64,000 nucleotides of DNA from an uncultured Lachnospiraceae bacterium (GCA_902780385.1 CACZFF010000006.1:62001-126000), one strand, 5' to 3'; counted from the stretch's first letter, positions 25,662 through 33,993 are shown. Notes: generated from the sequence alone by a model not told the origin. Numbers and translations are program-made.

Positions 25662-26357
25662 TCATTTTTTTAAAGAGACCGCAGCCCCGTCTCCTGTCGG
25701 AAGAAGCAGGGTCTCCAGCCTTTCCTCCTCCATCAGCGCACGGATATAGGTGCGCATGCGCGCATGGATGGTACGATTGCGCCGGGTCACCGCAAAGCGG
25801 GAGGAAAGGACCTCCCCTTCCTGCAGTATATTGTCGGTGATCAAAAGACCGCCGCTGCCCAGCAGGCGGACTGCGTCCGGGAGGAAACGAATGTACTGCC
25901 CCTTGGCCGCATCCATGAATACCAGGTCAAACGATGCATCTTCGCGGATTCCGCCCAGGACCTCTATCGCATCGCCTTCCATAAGTGTAATACCTGTCTG
26001 CCCGTCCTCAGTGCTGATCCTGCCGTATCTGGCAAAATTCTCCCGCGCCTTCTGCGCGCGTACGCGGTCTTTTTCGATGGTGATGATCCGGCACTCTGCA
26101 GGGGCATAGTGCTGCATGAAAAGAGCGGAAAAGCCCACCGCTGTCCCGATTTCCAGAATGCGGGACGGTCTCTTCATGGTCAGAAAAAAACGAAGCAGAT
26201 TCTGTGTCTGGGGCCTGATGATCGGAACGCCTGCCGCCAGGGCCTCAAGTTCCAGATCCTGCAGATGCACCGGTCCGGGCGGTGTCATCGCTTCGATAAA
26301 CACTTCCATGCGTTCCGGATCCGGCGATATGGTCCGCTTATCCCTGTCCCCAGACAT
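25662..26357 (-). CDS. SAM-dependent O-methyltransferase (YrrM-like)
   Basis: The 231-residue protein is a class I methyltransferase of the caffeoyl-CoA/catechol O-methyltransferase type. Motif I is ILEIGTAVGFSALFMQ (about 63-78), motif II is around CRIITIEKDR and motif IV is FDLVFMDAAKGQY. Its substrate may be a tRNA nucleotide: the Bacillus subtilis relative is TrmR, which methylates tRNA hydroxyuridine. That would fit the adjacent U32 gene, since U32 relatives make the hydroxyuridine. The start overlaps the end of the preceding gene by 20 bases, indicating translational coupling. GGAAGAG lies upstream of the ATG. Confidence 0.93.
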   Translation of the reverse strand: MSGDRDKRTISPDPERMEVFIEAMTPPGPVHLQDLELEALAAGVPIIRPQTQNLLRFFLTMKRPSRILEIGTAVGFSALFMQHYAPAECRIITIEKDRVRAQKARENFARYGRISTEDGQTGITLMEGDAIEVLGGIREDASFDLVFMDAAKGQYIRFLPDAVRLLGSGGLLITDNILQEGEVLSSRFAVTRRNRTIHARMRTYIRALMEEERLETLLLPTGDGAAVSLKK

Positions 26358-26823
26358 CTTTGTTCTCTTCCTGTGAATCCTTAATTGTGCTGTCCTCCGG
26401 AGCTTCTGTTCCGTCCTGTTCCTCCCCTGCGGGAACTGCGGCCGGATCGGCAGAGAGCTTTACAAGTATCTGTTCCATAGTCATATCAGAAGAGATCACA
26501 TAAGTGCCCGGAAGGATGGAATGGCTGTATCCGGTGAGTCTGGCCTTGACAGCAAAGGCATAGCGGCTGCTGATCAGGTCCAGATCCTGGAGGATGCCGC
26601 CGACCTTCAGCGCGGAAGCTGCATCCGTGTCGGACACCGTCACCATCTCACTGTGGGCTTCGCCGGGTTTATCAAGCGGTGTCTGTACAAAAAGACCAAA
26701 CCCCTCTGTATAGGCACGTCCGGCCCATACTACTATGATGATCGCGCATATGATCGGGACCGCATCCATAATGGCACCGACGGCCATCTCAAGAATGCCT
26801 GTTTTATTGATTTTGTTATCCAT
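26338..26823 (-). CDS. Short MltG-like membrane protein lacking the catalytic domain
   Basis: The 161-residue protein has one membrane segment (~13-37). A region resembling the small N-terminal LysM-like part of MltG (YceG) follows, from ~55 to 128: LTGYSHSILPGTYVISSDMTMEQILVKL. It ends in an acidic, Ser/Glu-rich tail. The large transglycosylase domain with its catalytic Glu is absent and no remnant follows, so lytic activity is unlikely. Short versions like this occur at the same place in Clostridia. GGAGG lies seven bases before the ATG. It is cotranscribed with the overlapping O-methyltransferase gene. Confidence 0.75.
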   Translation of the reverse strand: MDNKINKTGILEMAVGAIMDAVPIICAIIIVVWAGRAYTEGFGLFVQTPLDKPGEAHSEMVTVSDTDAASALKVGGILQDLDLISSRYAFAVKARLTGYSHSILPGTYVISSDMTMEQILVKLSADPAAVPAGEEQDGTEAPEDSTIKDSQEENKDVWGQG

Positions 26824-26853
26824 AGAGATACCTCCGGGATGACGGTTGACTCA

Positions 26854-26886
26854 CCCGCATGCGGGGTGACGGACTCGCGGGCGAGT
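26854..26886. repeat. Palindrome pair including element R3, copy 1
   Basis: CCCGCATGCGGG (26854-26865) is a perfect 12-base palindrome. ACTCGC GG GCGAGT (26873-26886) is a second inverted repeat. The latter and the following TTGAAT match 46543-46563 and, as a half-copy, 43221-43233. It begins seven bases before the rnj stop codon side of the gap and lies between rnj and the mltG-like gene. Confidence 0.7.
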
Positions 26887-26892
26887 TTTGAA

Positions 26893-28578
26893 TTAAACTT
26901 CAAGGATCATAGGCAGGATGACGGGACGGCGCTGGGTCTTTTTCCAGAAGAAGTCGCTCAGTCCGTCTTTTACCACATTTTTGTAGCGGTTCCAGTCGGT
27001 GACACCATTCTCGATACAGCGGTAGATCGCCTCTTCGGCAACAGCACCGGCACCGGTCATAAGATCGTCCGCCTCCTTGACATATACAAAACCGCGGGAA
27101 GTGATCTCGGGACCCGAGAGCAGCTCGCAGGTCTGGGCATCGAGGGCAAAGGCCACAATGACAATACCGTCTTCGGCAAGATGCTGGCGGTCGCGCAGGA
27201 CGACATTTCCGACATCGCCGACACCCAGTCCGTCGACCAGGATATTGCCGACCTGGACCTTCTCGCGGACAGCTGCGCCGTCTTCAGAGAGCTCGAGCAC
27301 ATCGCCCGAACGGAGAATGAAAATATCCTCTTTCTCGTATCCAAGCGAGCGGGCGATTTTGGCCTGTGCCTTGAGGTGGCGGAATTCACCGTGGACCGGG
27401 ATGGCGTATCTGGGCTGGACCAGGTGATAGATCAGCTTGACGTCCTCCTGACAGGGGTGTCCGGATGCGTGCACATCCTGGCTGATAACATCAGCACCCT
27501 TCAGCAGGAGTTTATTGATCACGGAGGTGACTGCCTTCTCGTTGCCCGGGATGGGGCTGGAGGAAAAGACAACCGTATCGTTGGGGCCGATGGTCACTTT
27601 GCGGTGCATGCCGTCCGCCATGCGGCTGAGGGCTGCCATGCTCTCGCCCTGGCTGCCGGTGGTGATAATCACGGTCTTCTCTCCCGGATAATTTCTGAGC
27701 TGATCAATGTCGATCAGGGTATTGTCCGGCACGTTCAGAACGTCGAGGTTGGTCGCAGTCTCGATGATATTGACCATGCTGCGGCCTTCGACGACGACCT
27801 TTCTGCCGTATTTATAGGCGTGATTGATGATCTGCTGCACGCGGTCCACGTTGGAGGCAAAGGTTGCGACGATAATGCGTGTGTCTGCGTGATCGCGGAA
27901 AATCTGATCGATGTGCCTGCCGACGGCCTTCTCGGAAGGAGTGTGGCCGGGGTGTTCCGAATTGGTGGAGTCGCACATAAGGGCAAGTACACCTTCATTG
28001 CCCAGCTCAGCAAAACGCTGCAGGTCGATCGCATCGCCATAGACCGGTGTGAAATCGACCTTGAAATCACCGGTGTGCACAATGGTGCCTGCCGGAGATT
28101 TGATGGCCAGCGCAGCAGCATCTACGATGCTGTGATTGGTCTTGATAAATTCAACGTCAAACTCTCCCAGCTCGACAATATCCCCGAAAGAAACGACATG
28201 GCGCTCCGTAATCTCGAGAAGATTATGCTCGCGCAGCTTGTTTTCGATGATGCCCATTGTCAGCCGTGTTCCGTAAACGGGAACATTGATCTTTTTCAAA
28301 ACATAGGGCAGGGCGCCGATGTGGTCTTCGTGACCGTGGGTAATAACAAAGCCCTTTACCTTGTCAATATTCTCCTCCAGATAAGTTGTATCCGGAATGA
28401 CAAGATCGATACCGAACATGTCGTCCTCAGGGAAGGCAAGGCCGCAGTCCACAACCACAATACTGTCCCCGAACTCGAACGCGGTAATGTTCATGCCGAT
28501 CTGTTCAAGCCCGCCGAGCGGAATGATACGCACGGAAGGAGCGGGCTCTCTGTTCATTTTTTCATGGTCTTTTTTCAA
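26893..28578 (-). CDS. rnj: Ribonuclease J
   Basis: RNase J is a metallo-beta-lactamase/beta-CASP enzyme with 5'-3' exo- and endonuclease activity in mRNA decay and rRNA maturation. The zinc site HGHEDHIGALPYVL is visible near residue 80, with TNHSIVDA, HTGDFKVD and HASGHPCQED further on and a C-terminal domain completing the fold. The chosen TTG at 28578 has a perfect AGGAG five bases upstream and gives 561 residues, close to the usual ~555. The frame stays open to a TTG at 28938, adding 120 Lys/Arg-rich residues. That tail may be a real disordered extension, but the strand there is purine-rich, which alone keeps stop codons out. Confidence 0.93.
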   Translation of the reverse strand: MKKDHEKMNREPAPSVRIIPLGGLEQIGMNITAFEFGDSIVVVDCGLAFPEDDMFGIDLVIPDTTYLEENIDKVKGFVITHGHEDHIGALPYVLKKINVPVYGTRLTMGIIENKLREHNLLEITERHVVSFGDIVELGEFDVEFIKTNHSIVDAAALAIKSPAGTIVHTGDFKVDFTPVYGDAIDLQRFAELGNEGVLALMCDSTNSEHPGHTPSEKAVGRHIDQIFRDHADTRIIVATFASNVDRVQQIINHAYKYGRKVVVEGRSMVNIIETATNLDVLNVPDNTLIDIDQLRNYPGEKTVIITTGSQGESMAALSRMADGMHRKVTIGPNDTVVFSSSPIPGNEKAVTSVINKLLLKGADVISQDVHASGHPCQEDVKLIYHLVQPRYAIPVHGEFRHLKAQAKIARSLGYEKEDIFILRSGDVLELSEDGAAVREKVQVGNILVDGLGVGDVGNVVLRDRQHLAEDGIVIVAFALDAQTCELLSGPEITSRGFVYVKEADDLMTGAGAVAEEAIYRCIENGVTDWNRYKNVVKDGLSDFFWKKTQRRPVILPMILEV

Positions 28579-28961
28579 TCTGTCTCCTCTTCCGAAGATC
28601 TTTTCCCGCCTGCCCGGCGCTGTATACCTGCCTGCAGATGTCTTTGTTCTTTTATTCCTGTCATTCTTTTCTGCGGTTTTTCCTGATCTGTCTGATCTGA
28701 TCCTCTTTGATGCGGTTTCCGATAGCTGCTTCGATCCGACTTTATTTTTACCTGGAACTTCCGTTTCTGTTGACTTATTGTAAGCGCTGCCTTTCAGCGA
28801 TGTTTTCTTTTTTGCTCCGTTCTTTTTGTCTGCCGCCTCTAATTTTCTTATCTCTTTCTTCTTGTATCCCTGTTTCTTTAATTCTCTCCTGGCGGCGTCT
28901 TTTTTGATCTCTTTTTTCTTAAAAATACTCTTCTTCAACTTGTGTCTTCTAACTCTTCTCT

Positions 28962-29038
28962 TTCTGTCTTATTTCTGTCGTATTTCTATCTTACTTCTGT
29001 CTTCTTTCTGTTTTACTTCTGCCTTATTTCTTTCTTTT
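28962..29038. repeat. Seven tandem 11-bp units upstream of rnj
   Basis: Units such as TTCTGTCTTAT, TTCTGTCGTAT, TTCTATCTTAC and TTCTGCCTTAT run head to tail, giving pyrimidine-rich plus and purine-rich minus strands. Eleven bases is about one helical turn. The array sits between the 20-bp array at 29058 and the rnj leader. Confidence 0.9.
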
Positions 29039-29057
29039 TTCTTTTCTTGCTGATTCC

Positions 29058-29157
29058 CCTCTGCCGAAGAAGCTTTATCTCTATGGGAGAAGCTTTGTCT
29101 CTATGGCAGAAGCTCTGCCCCTATTGCGGAAGCTCTTCCTCTATAGCAGAGCCGGCA
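29058..29157. repeat. Five tandem 20-bp units upstream of rnj
   Basis: Five 20-base units (29058-29077, 29078-29097, 29098-29117, 29118-29137, 29138-29157) follow the pattern TCTCTATGGCAGAAGCTCTG with substitutions. It lies between the DUF1292 and rnj genes, immediately beside an unrelated 11-bp array. Confidence 0.9.
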
Positions 29158-29196
29158 GAACCGATTCCTCCATGGCAGAAGTGCTCTGCGTCTTGT

Positions 29197-29463
29197 TCAG
29201 ACCTCGACTTCAATCCCAAGTTCCTCGAGGCTGTCGCGCATCAGCAGCAGGACTGCGGTCTGCTCACGTTCGTCTTCCACGATCTCATAGGTGATCTCAT
29301 CTGCGTTTCCGCCCTTGTCCGCGCGGAGGATCAGGGCTTCCCCGTCGCCGTCCGGACTGTCTGTGACGAGCAGATACTGCTTTCCACCCAGCATTTCCTC
29401 GTCAAGCACATAAAAATCCACTGCATGGTTTTCGCCTTCCGGCATAAACTGTACTTTTTCCAT
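29197..29463 (-). CDS. DUF1292 domain protein (YrzB-like)
   Basis: The 88-residue acidic protein starts MEKVQFMPEGENHAVDFYVLDEEMLGGKQYLLVTD, matching the DUF1292/YrzB family, whose function is unknown. The ATG at 29463 has AGGAG six bases upstream; the longer frame to 29568 lies inside ruvX and is rejected. The order ireB-ruvX-DUF1292 is strongly conserved in Firmicutes and identifies it even at low sequence similarity. Confidence 0.9.
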   Translation of the reverse strand: MEKVQFMPEGENHAVDFYVLDEEMLGGKQYLLVTDSPDGDGEALILRADKGGNADEITYEIVEDEREQTAVLLLMRDSLEELGIEVEV

Positions 29464-29479
29464 AGCTTCTCCTGAGCTT

Positions 29480-29941
29480 CTACTGCTGAACAGTCCGGCG
29501 CCCGGCAAGACGGTCCAGCTCATCGCGGTGATTTTCCATGTATTCCCTGAGAATAATGCCTGCGGCAATCATATCCACATAGTCATGGAATTTTTCACGG
29601 GGGATTCCCTGCTCTTTCATAATTTCGTCGGCTTCGACTGTCGTGAGGCGTTCGTCGGACATGACAACCGGGAGACCGGTTCTCCTCTGCAGACTTTCCT
29701 GGAATTCCAGAGTCTTTTGAGCCCGCTCTCCCTGCGAATCATCCATATTTAACGGAAGCCCCAGAACAATCAGACCGACATCGTACTCCTCGATCAGCTC
29801 CTCAATACGTGCAAATGTCCTGCGGAGCTTGTTTTCTCTGTCTCTGCGGATAATCTCCTTTGGCTGCGCCGTGATCAGAAGTGCATCACTGAGCGCAACA
29901 CCGCAGGTCTTTCCGCCAAAGTCCAATCCCATTATTCTCAT
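29480..29941 (-). CDS. ruvX: Putative Holliday junction resolvase RuvX (YqgF)
   Basis: The 153-residue protein has the RNase H-like fold of RuvX/YqgF. MGLDFGGKTCGVALSD supplies the first acidic site, LIVLGLPLN the second strand, MSDERLTTVEA the third and HDYVDMIAAGIIL the final Asp. The family is implicated in Holliday junction processing and, in Escherichia coli, in pre-16S rRNA 5' maturation. It starts 44 bases after ireB and is followed 16 bases later by the DUF1292 gene, consistent with an operon. Its ribosome binding site is weak. Confidence 0.95.
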   Translation of the reverse strand: MRIMGLDFGGKTCGVALSDALLITAQPKEIIRRDRENKLRRTFARIEELIEEYDVGLIVLGLPLNMDDSQGERAQKTLEFQESLQRRTGLPVVMSDERLTTVEADEIMKEQGIPREKFHDYVDMIAAGIILREYMENHRDELDRLAGRRTVQQ

Positions 29942-29985
29942 ATCTGCTTCGTCATTTCTGTTTACAGCCGTCCTGACATCTTCGG

Positions 29986-30273
29986 TCAGTCAGACCAGTG
30001 GTTGGCCTGAATATAGCTGCGCATTATCTCCTCGACCAGTTCGTCCCTTTCCACTTTCATGATCAGACTGCGAGCCCCTTTGTAGTTGGTCACATAGGTG
30101 GGGTCTCCCGACATGATATATCCGACAATCTGATTGACCGGATCGTATCCTTTTTCAGAAAGTGCCTCATAGACGACAGCAAGAATCTTCTGCACGCCAT
30201 TCACCGGTTCAGGCTGAATCCGGAAAAACTGTGTGCTTTCCAGATCCGTATTTGATGTATTCTTTTCTTCCAT
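29986..30273 (-). CDS. ireB: IreB-family regulatory phosphoprotein (YrzL, UPF0297)
   Basis: The 95-residue protein contains [50 protein letters not shown], in which the UPF0297/IreB core is clear. In Enterococcus faecalis IreB is the substrate of the PASTA kinase IreK and affects cephalosporin resistance; the N-terminal Thr-rich segment ([10 protein letters not shown]) is the likely phosphorylation region. GAGGAG lies just upstream of the ATG at 30273; the longer frame to 30390 has no such site. First gene of the ireB-ruvX-DUF1292 operon. Confidence 0.95.
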   Translation of the reverse strand: MEEKNTSNTDLESTQFFRIQPEPVNGVQKILAVVYEALSEKGYDPVNQIVGYIMSGDPTYVTNYKGARSLIMKVERDELVEEIMRSYIQANHWSD

Positions 30274-30487
30274 ATACTCCTCACAAAAAACTACATCCCG
30301 CCGGAACTGCGCGTTCCTGTCTCTTCTGCACTCCCGGCTGCGGATCCCGATCGATCCGCCCTTCATCATCAGCCGGCAGCTCATAGTCACGCACAGACCC
30401 GTACTGAACTGCTTAAAAGCCTATTCTTTATCTTACCCTATTTGTTCTGTTGATTCAATATCGTTTAGTGACATTAACAATGCTTTG

Positions 30488-30546
30488 TTACACCCCGGGT
30501 TTTGCACGGAAAACACCCGCAAAGCGCCTCGCGTTTCAGGTGGGGT
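30488..30546. repeat. Dispersed element R2, copy A, overlapping the mtaB stop codon
   Basis: On the minus strand it reads CCACCTGAAACGCGAGG, then a hairpin with arms CGGGTGTTTT and AAAACCCG. Related copies lie at 32061-32140 and 55576-55638. The TGA of the opening motif is the mtaB stop codon, so the element forms the last codons and 3' end of that gene and may also act as its terminator. Confidence 0.75.
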
Positions 30547-32041
30547 TACTCATTAACATGGCTATCCCTCTGGACAGTTCTATTGTGCCGCCGCAAAAAG
30601 TCCCGGACACCAGTGACCCGGACATGTTCTCGGCCGCGGCATGTCCCATGTCATGCAAATCGTCTGCACTGCCGCCGGGTGCGCCGTCCTGCATTTGTGC
30701 GCCCAAACCGTTCTGCAGAAGCTTGCTGCAGTCCTCCACAGCAATCGCTCCTGTCACATAGCGGGTCGTACTTCCTGTCCAATACTGTTTTCCCTTGTAT
30801 TCACATACTTCCTCCAGGAGGATCGTCTCCTGCTCTCCGGCAAACTGTGCGCGGAAATCCGCCGCCTGGGAGGCCGTCAGGGCGAGCAGCTGCTCGCTCC
30901 TCATCGCTTTCACGGGTTCGGGAATCTGATCAGGCATTTTTGCCGCCGCAGTGCCGTTTCTCCTTGAATAGCGGAAGACATGGATCTCATAAAAACAGAT
31001 CTCCTTGAGGAACGCGCAGGTCGCGGCGAATTCCTCCCCGGTCTCTCCGGGAAAGCCGACAATAACATCGGTCGTGATCGCCGGCCGGTCATAATACTCA
31101 CGCAAAAGGCGCACGCTCTGCGCATATTCTTCTGTCGTATAATGTCTGTTCATGCGGCGGAGGGTCTCGTCGCACCCACTCTGCAGCGAGAGATGGAAAT
31201 GGGGACACACTTTTTCCAGGCGGGAAATGGCGGCAATAAAGTCTTCCGTCATGATCCGGGGCTCCAGGGAGCTCAGGCGGATCCGCTCCAGGCCTTGCAC
31301 GGCGTTCAGTTCTGTCAGCAGACTGATCAGCGCATTTCCTGCGCGCACAGGGTCGAAGCGGACGGGACCGCCTTCCGCAGTCAGATCCAGTCCGTAGGAA
31401 CTCACATGAATCCCTGTCAGAACGACTTCGCGGATACCGTCTGCCACCAGTCCCCTGACTTCACTCAGGATATCGCTCTGCGCCCTGCTGCGGATACGGC
31501 CGCGTGCAAAGGGAATAATACAGTAGCTGCAGAACTGATTGCATCCGTCCTGAATCTTGATGTAGGCGCGGGTATGTCCGGGACTTGTCAGATTCATATT
31601 TTCAAAAGAAGGAGCACAGGTGAGATCTTCCCTGAAGGAAGGCTTTGCCTGCACAGTCCCGGAAGTCTCCGCCCCGTCTTTTTGCCCTTCCCTTTGTGCC
31701 AGAAAACCGGTGAGAATCTGTCCGATCTGCGTCTTTTTGTTGTTGCCGATCACAAGATCGATGGCATCGTCCGCCTCCACTCTTGCAGGGTCTGTCTCCA
31801 CATAGCATCCCACTGCGATGACAACCGCGTCCGGATTCTGTTTTTTTGCCCTGTGCAGCATCTGACGGCTTTTGCGGTCCGCGATGTTGGTCACGGTGCA
31901 GGTGTTGACAACGTAAACATCCGCCTGGTCCTGGAAAGGTACTTCCTCAAAACCTTCGTCACGCAGAATCTGGCGCATGATATCCAGTTCATAACTATTC
32001 ACTTTGCAGCCAAGATTATGAAAAGCAACTCTTTTTTTCAA
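30536..32041 (-). CDS. mtaB: tRNA t6A37 methylthiotransferase MtaB
   Basis: MtaB is a radical-SAM enzyme that converts t6A37 to ms2t6A in tRNAs reading ANN codons. The N-terminal UPF0004 domain begins KKRVAFHNLGCKVNSYELD. The radical-SAM cluster motif is CNQFCSYCIIPFARGR near 155-170, and the C terminus carries a TRAM-like domain. The TTG at 32041 is chosen because AGGAG lies eight bases upstream; the longer frame to 32191 runs through repeat R2. At 501 residues it is longer than the usual ~430-450. The excess is partly a Gly/Ala/His/Met-rich insertion (LGAQMQDGAPGGSADDL) in the TRAM region and partly a tail whose last codons come from R2 copy A. Confidence 0.92.
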   Translation of the reverse strand: MKKRVAFHNLGCKVNSYELDIMRQILRDEGFEEVPFQDQADVYVVNTCTVTNIADRKSRQMLHRAKKQNPDAVVIAVGCYVETDPARVEADDAIDLVIGNNKKTQIGQILTGFLAQREGQKDGAETSGTVQAKPSFREDLTCAPSFENMNLTSPGHTRAYIKIQDGCNQFCSYCIIPFARGRIRSRAQSDILSEVRGLVADGIREVVLTGIHVSSYGLDLTAEGGPVRFDPVRAGNALISLLTELNAVQGLERIRLSSLEPRIMTEDFIAAISRLEKVCPHFHLSLQSGCDETLRRMNRHYTTEEYAQSVRLLREYYDRPAITTDVIVGFPGETGEEFAATCAFLKEICFYEIHVFRYSRRNGTAAAKMPDQIPEPVKAMRSEQLLALTASQAADFRAQFAGEQETILLEEVCEYKGKQYWTGSTTRYVTGAIAVEDCSKLLQNGLGAQMQDGAPGGSADDLHDMGHAAAENMSGSLVSGTFCGGTIELSRGIAMLMSNPT

Positions 32042-32060
32042 ATGTTCATCTCCTGTGACA

Positions 32061-32140
32061 AAAAGCGCGCGAAAAACATCTCGCGTTTCAGGTAGGCCTG
32101 AACCGTAACCGAAAAATACCTCTCGTTTCAGGCGGACTTG
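32061..32140. repeat. Dispersed element R2, copy C (two half units) upstream of mtaB
   Basis: Two successive plus-strand units each end CTCG(C)(G)TTTCAGG: 32061-32100 and 32107-32140. CTCGCGTTTCAGGT is shared exactly with copy A. It directly precedes the mtaB ribosome binding site, so mtaB is flanked by R2 on both sides. Confidence 0.7.
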
Positions 32141-32347
32141 TATTCCTATAACCCTTTTTCGTTTTCGGCACATCCGTTTATTTTTTATCATTGACTTTTA
32201 TCAATACAGATTTTATATTGACTGTATGGAAACGGTTTGCCCGAAGGGAGGATTGTTGTCCGTCAAAAGGCGGATCTGCATACATTGCGTGTTTGTGATA
32301 TCCTCGAACAGGTGCTCCGCACCGGAAAGGAAAAGAAGGAAAGTATT

Positions 32348-32581
32348 ATGAAAACAGTATCTATTTCTCTGAATTCTATCGACAAGGTCAAATCTTTTGT
32401 AAATGACCTCACCAAGTTTGATGATGATTTCGATCTCGTCTCCGGACGTTATGTCATTGACGCAAAATCGATCATGGGTATCTTCTCTCTGGATCTGTCC
32501 CGTCCGATCGATCTCAATATTCATGCTACCGAAAACATGGACCAGATCCTCAAAGTTCTTGATCCCTATATCATCAAATAA
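32348..32581 (+). CDS. HPr-like protein without the phosphoacceptor histidine
   Basis: The 77-residue protein has the size and C-terminal pattern of HPr. DAKSIMGIFSLDL holds the Ser41 that corresponds to the regulatory Ser46 of HPr, with a final helix ENMDQILKVLDPYI. The catalytic GLHARPA loop is replaced by LNSIDKVKSF, so it cannot accept phosphate from enzyme I. A role in regulation or as an HPr-kinase target is inferred only. AAGGA lies about seven bases before the ATG. It has its own terminator at 32651 and is transcribed divergently from mtaB. Confidence 0.85.
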   Translation: MKTVSISLNSIDKVKSFVNDLTKFDDDFDLVSGRYVIDAKSIMGIFSLDLSRPIDLNIHATENMDQILKVLDPYIIK

Positions 32582-32650
32582 GGGTCACTGTCCAGCGGTC
32601 ACTGTTACGCCCCGGCAAGGGCGGACACACCATTATGATTTTCAAAAACT

Positions 32651-32685
32651 GCGCGTGTACCGGCATCCCGGCACACGCGCTTTTT
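32651..32685. terminator. Terminator between the HPr-like gene and thiI
   Basis: GCGCGTGT (32651-32658) pairs with ACACGCGC (32673-32680), followed by five T residues. Five A residues on the other side allow use on the minus strand after thiI as well. Confidence 0.9.
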
Positions 32686-32769
32686 CTTTGCATTTTTCTC
32701 TGCATAAAATAGATGCGTGCCTGCATCCGCAGATGAAAAACCGGATCCGCGCGGGGCCCTCCCAGTATC

Positions 32770-33993
32770 TCAGCACTCCTCACGGGGACGGTAATTGCTG
32801 ACATTGATGATCTCGTCGGTCTCAAGGGCGCGCTCCACCATCTCGTCGATCTTTTCATCGAGATAGTGCTCGTGCTTGCGGATGACATCCGCTTTCGGCT
32901 TTGTCACAGGATGCTTTGCCACAAAAATGGTGCAGCAGTCCTCGTAAGGCAGGATGGATGTCTCATAGGTGCCGATCTTTTTGGACACCTGGACGATCTC
33001 CTCCTTGTCAAAACCGATCAGAGGACGGAAAACAGGCAGTGTGCAGACCTCATTGGTCACTGCCAGGGCGGCGAGGGTCTGGGAAGCGACCTGTCCGATA
33101 CTCTCTCCGGTAATGAGACCCAGACATTCATTTTCCCTGGCGATCCGCTCGGCGATCCGCATCATATAGCGGCGCATGATGATGGTCAGCTCATCGTGCG
33201 GGCACTGTTCATAAATGTAGAGCTGGATCTCTGTAAAATTGATATTGTGCAGACGGATCGGGCCGGTGTAGACGGAAATCTCGCGGGCGAGATCGATGAC
33301 CTTCTGAAGGGCACGCTCGCTGGTATAGGGCGGTGCATTGAAATAGACCGCGTCGATCCGGACACCGCGCTTAGCCACCATGTAGCCCGCAACAGGAGAA
33401 TCGATTCCGCCGGAGAGCAGCAGCATGCACTTGCCTCCGACACCCACAGGAAGACCGCCGGGGCCGGGGATCACCTGGGAATAGAGATAGATCTTCTCGC
33501 GGACTTCGATGCTGAAAGTGATCTCGGGTTTGTGAACATCTACGCTCATGTTAGGGCATGCCTCAAGCACAGCGTGTCCCACTTCGGCATTGATGACAAG
33601 AGAATCCTGGGGATATTCCTTGTTCATACGCCTGGTGCGCACTTTAAAGGTGTACGCCGTGGCAGAGCTACCTCCGTCAGGATATTCAGACTTGATGAAG
33701 TCCGCCGCAGTCTCACAGAGCTGTTCCAGAGGCATGAGATCATATTCGGCAACCGGGCAGATTCCCCAGATACCGAAAACATGGGACAGGGCCTCGGTGA
33801 CTTCCTCAAAATCATAATCGCTCTTCGCCTCAACGAAAACACGTCCATAGGTGCGTATCACATTGAAACTGCCCTGGCAGGGACGCAGGGCGATCCGGAT
33901 CTGACGGACCAGTGCCTCTTCGAAGATGTGGCGGTTTTTCCCCTTGATGCCGATCTCGGCATATTTGATCAGAAAAGCATCGTATTTATTCAT
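32770..33993 (-). CDS. thiI: tRNA 4-thiouridine(8) synthase ThiI
   Basis: ThiI adenylates and thiolates uridine 8 of tRNA and can also supply sulfur for thiamine thiazole. The 407-residue protein has an N-terminal ferredoxin-like/THUMP region (~1-165) and a PP-loop ATPase domain with LLSGGIDSPVAGYMVAKRG near 182-200. A C-terminal rhodanese domain is absent, as in many Firmicutes, where the sulfur comes directly from a dedicated cysteine desulfurase. Such a gene lies 81 bases upstream on the same strand. GAGGGG precedes the ATG. Confidence 0.96.
   Translation of the reverse strand: MNKYDAFLIKYAEIGIKGKNRHIFEEALVRQIRIALRPCQGSFNVIRTYGRVFVEAKSDYDFEEVTEALSHVFGIWGICPVAEYDLMPLEQLCETAADFIKSEYPDGGSSATAYTFKVRTRRMNKEYPQDSLVINAEVGHAVLEACPNMSVDVHKPEITFSIEVREKIYLYSQVIPGPGGLPVGVGGKCMLLLSGGIDSPVAGYMVAKRGVRIDAVYFNAPPYTSERALQKVIDLAREISVYTGPIRLHNINFTEIQLYIYEQCPHDELTIIMRRYMMRIAERIARENECLGLITGESIGQVASQTLAALAVTNEVCTLPVFRPLIGFDKEEIVQVSKKIGTYETSILPYEDCCTIFVAKHPVTKPKADVIRKHEHYLDEKIDEMVERALETDEIINVSNYRPREEC

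Noticed and set aside
26521-28686. 721-residue plus-strand frame opposite rnj and the mltG-like gene
   Set aside because: It spans two real minus-strand genes and their intergenic palindromes and shows no domain.
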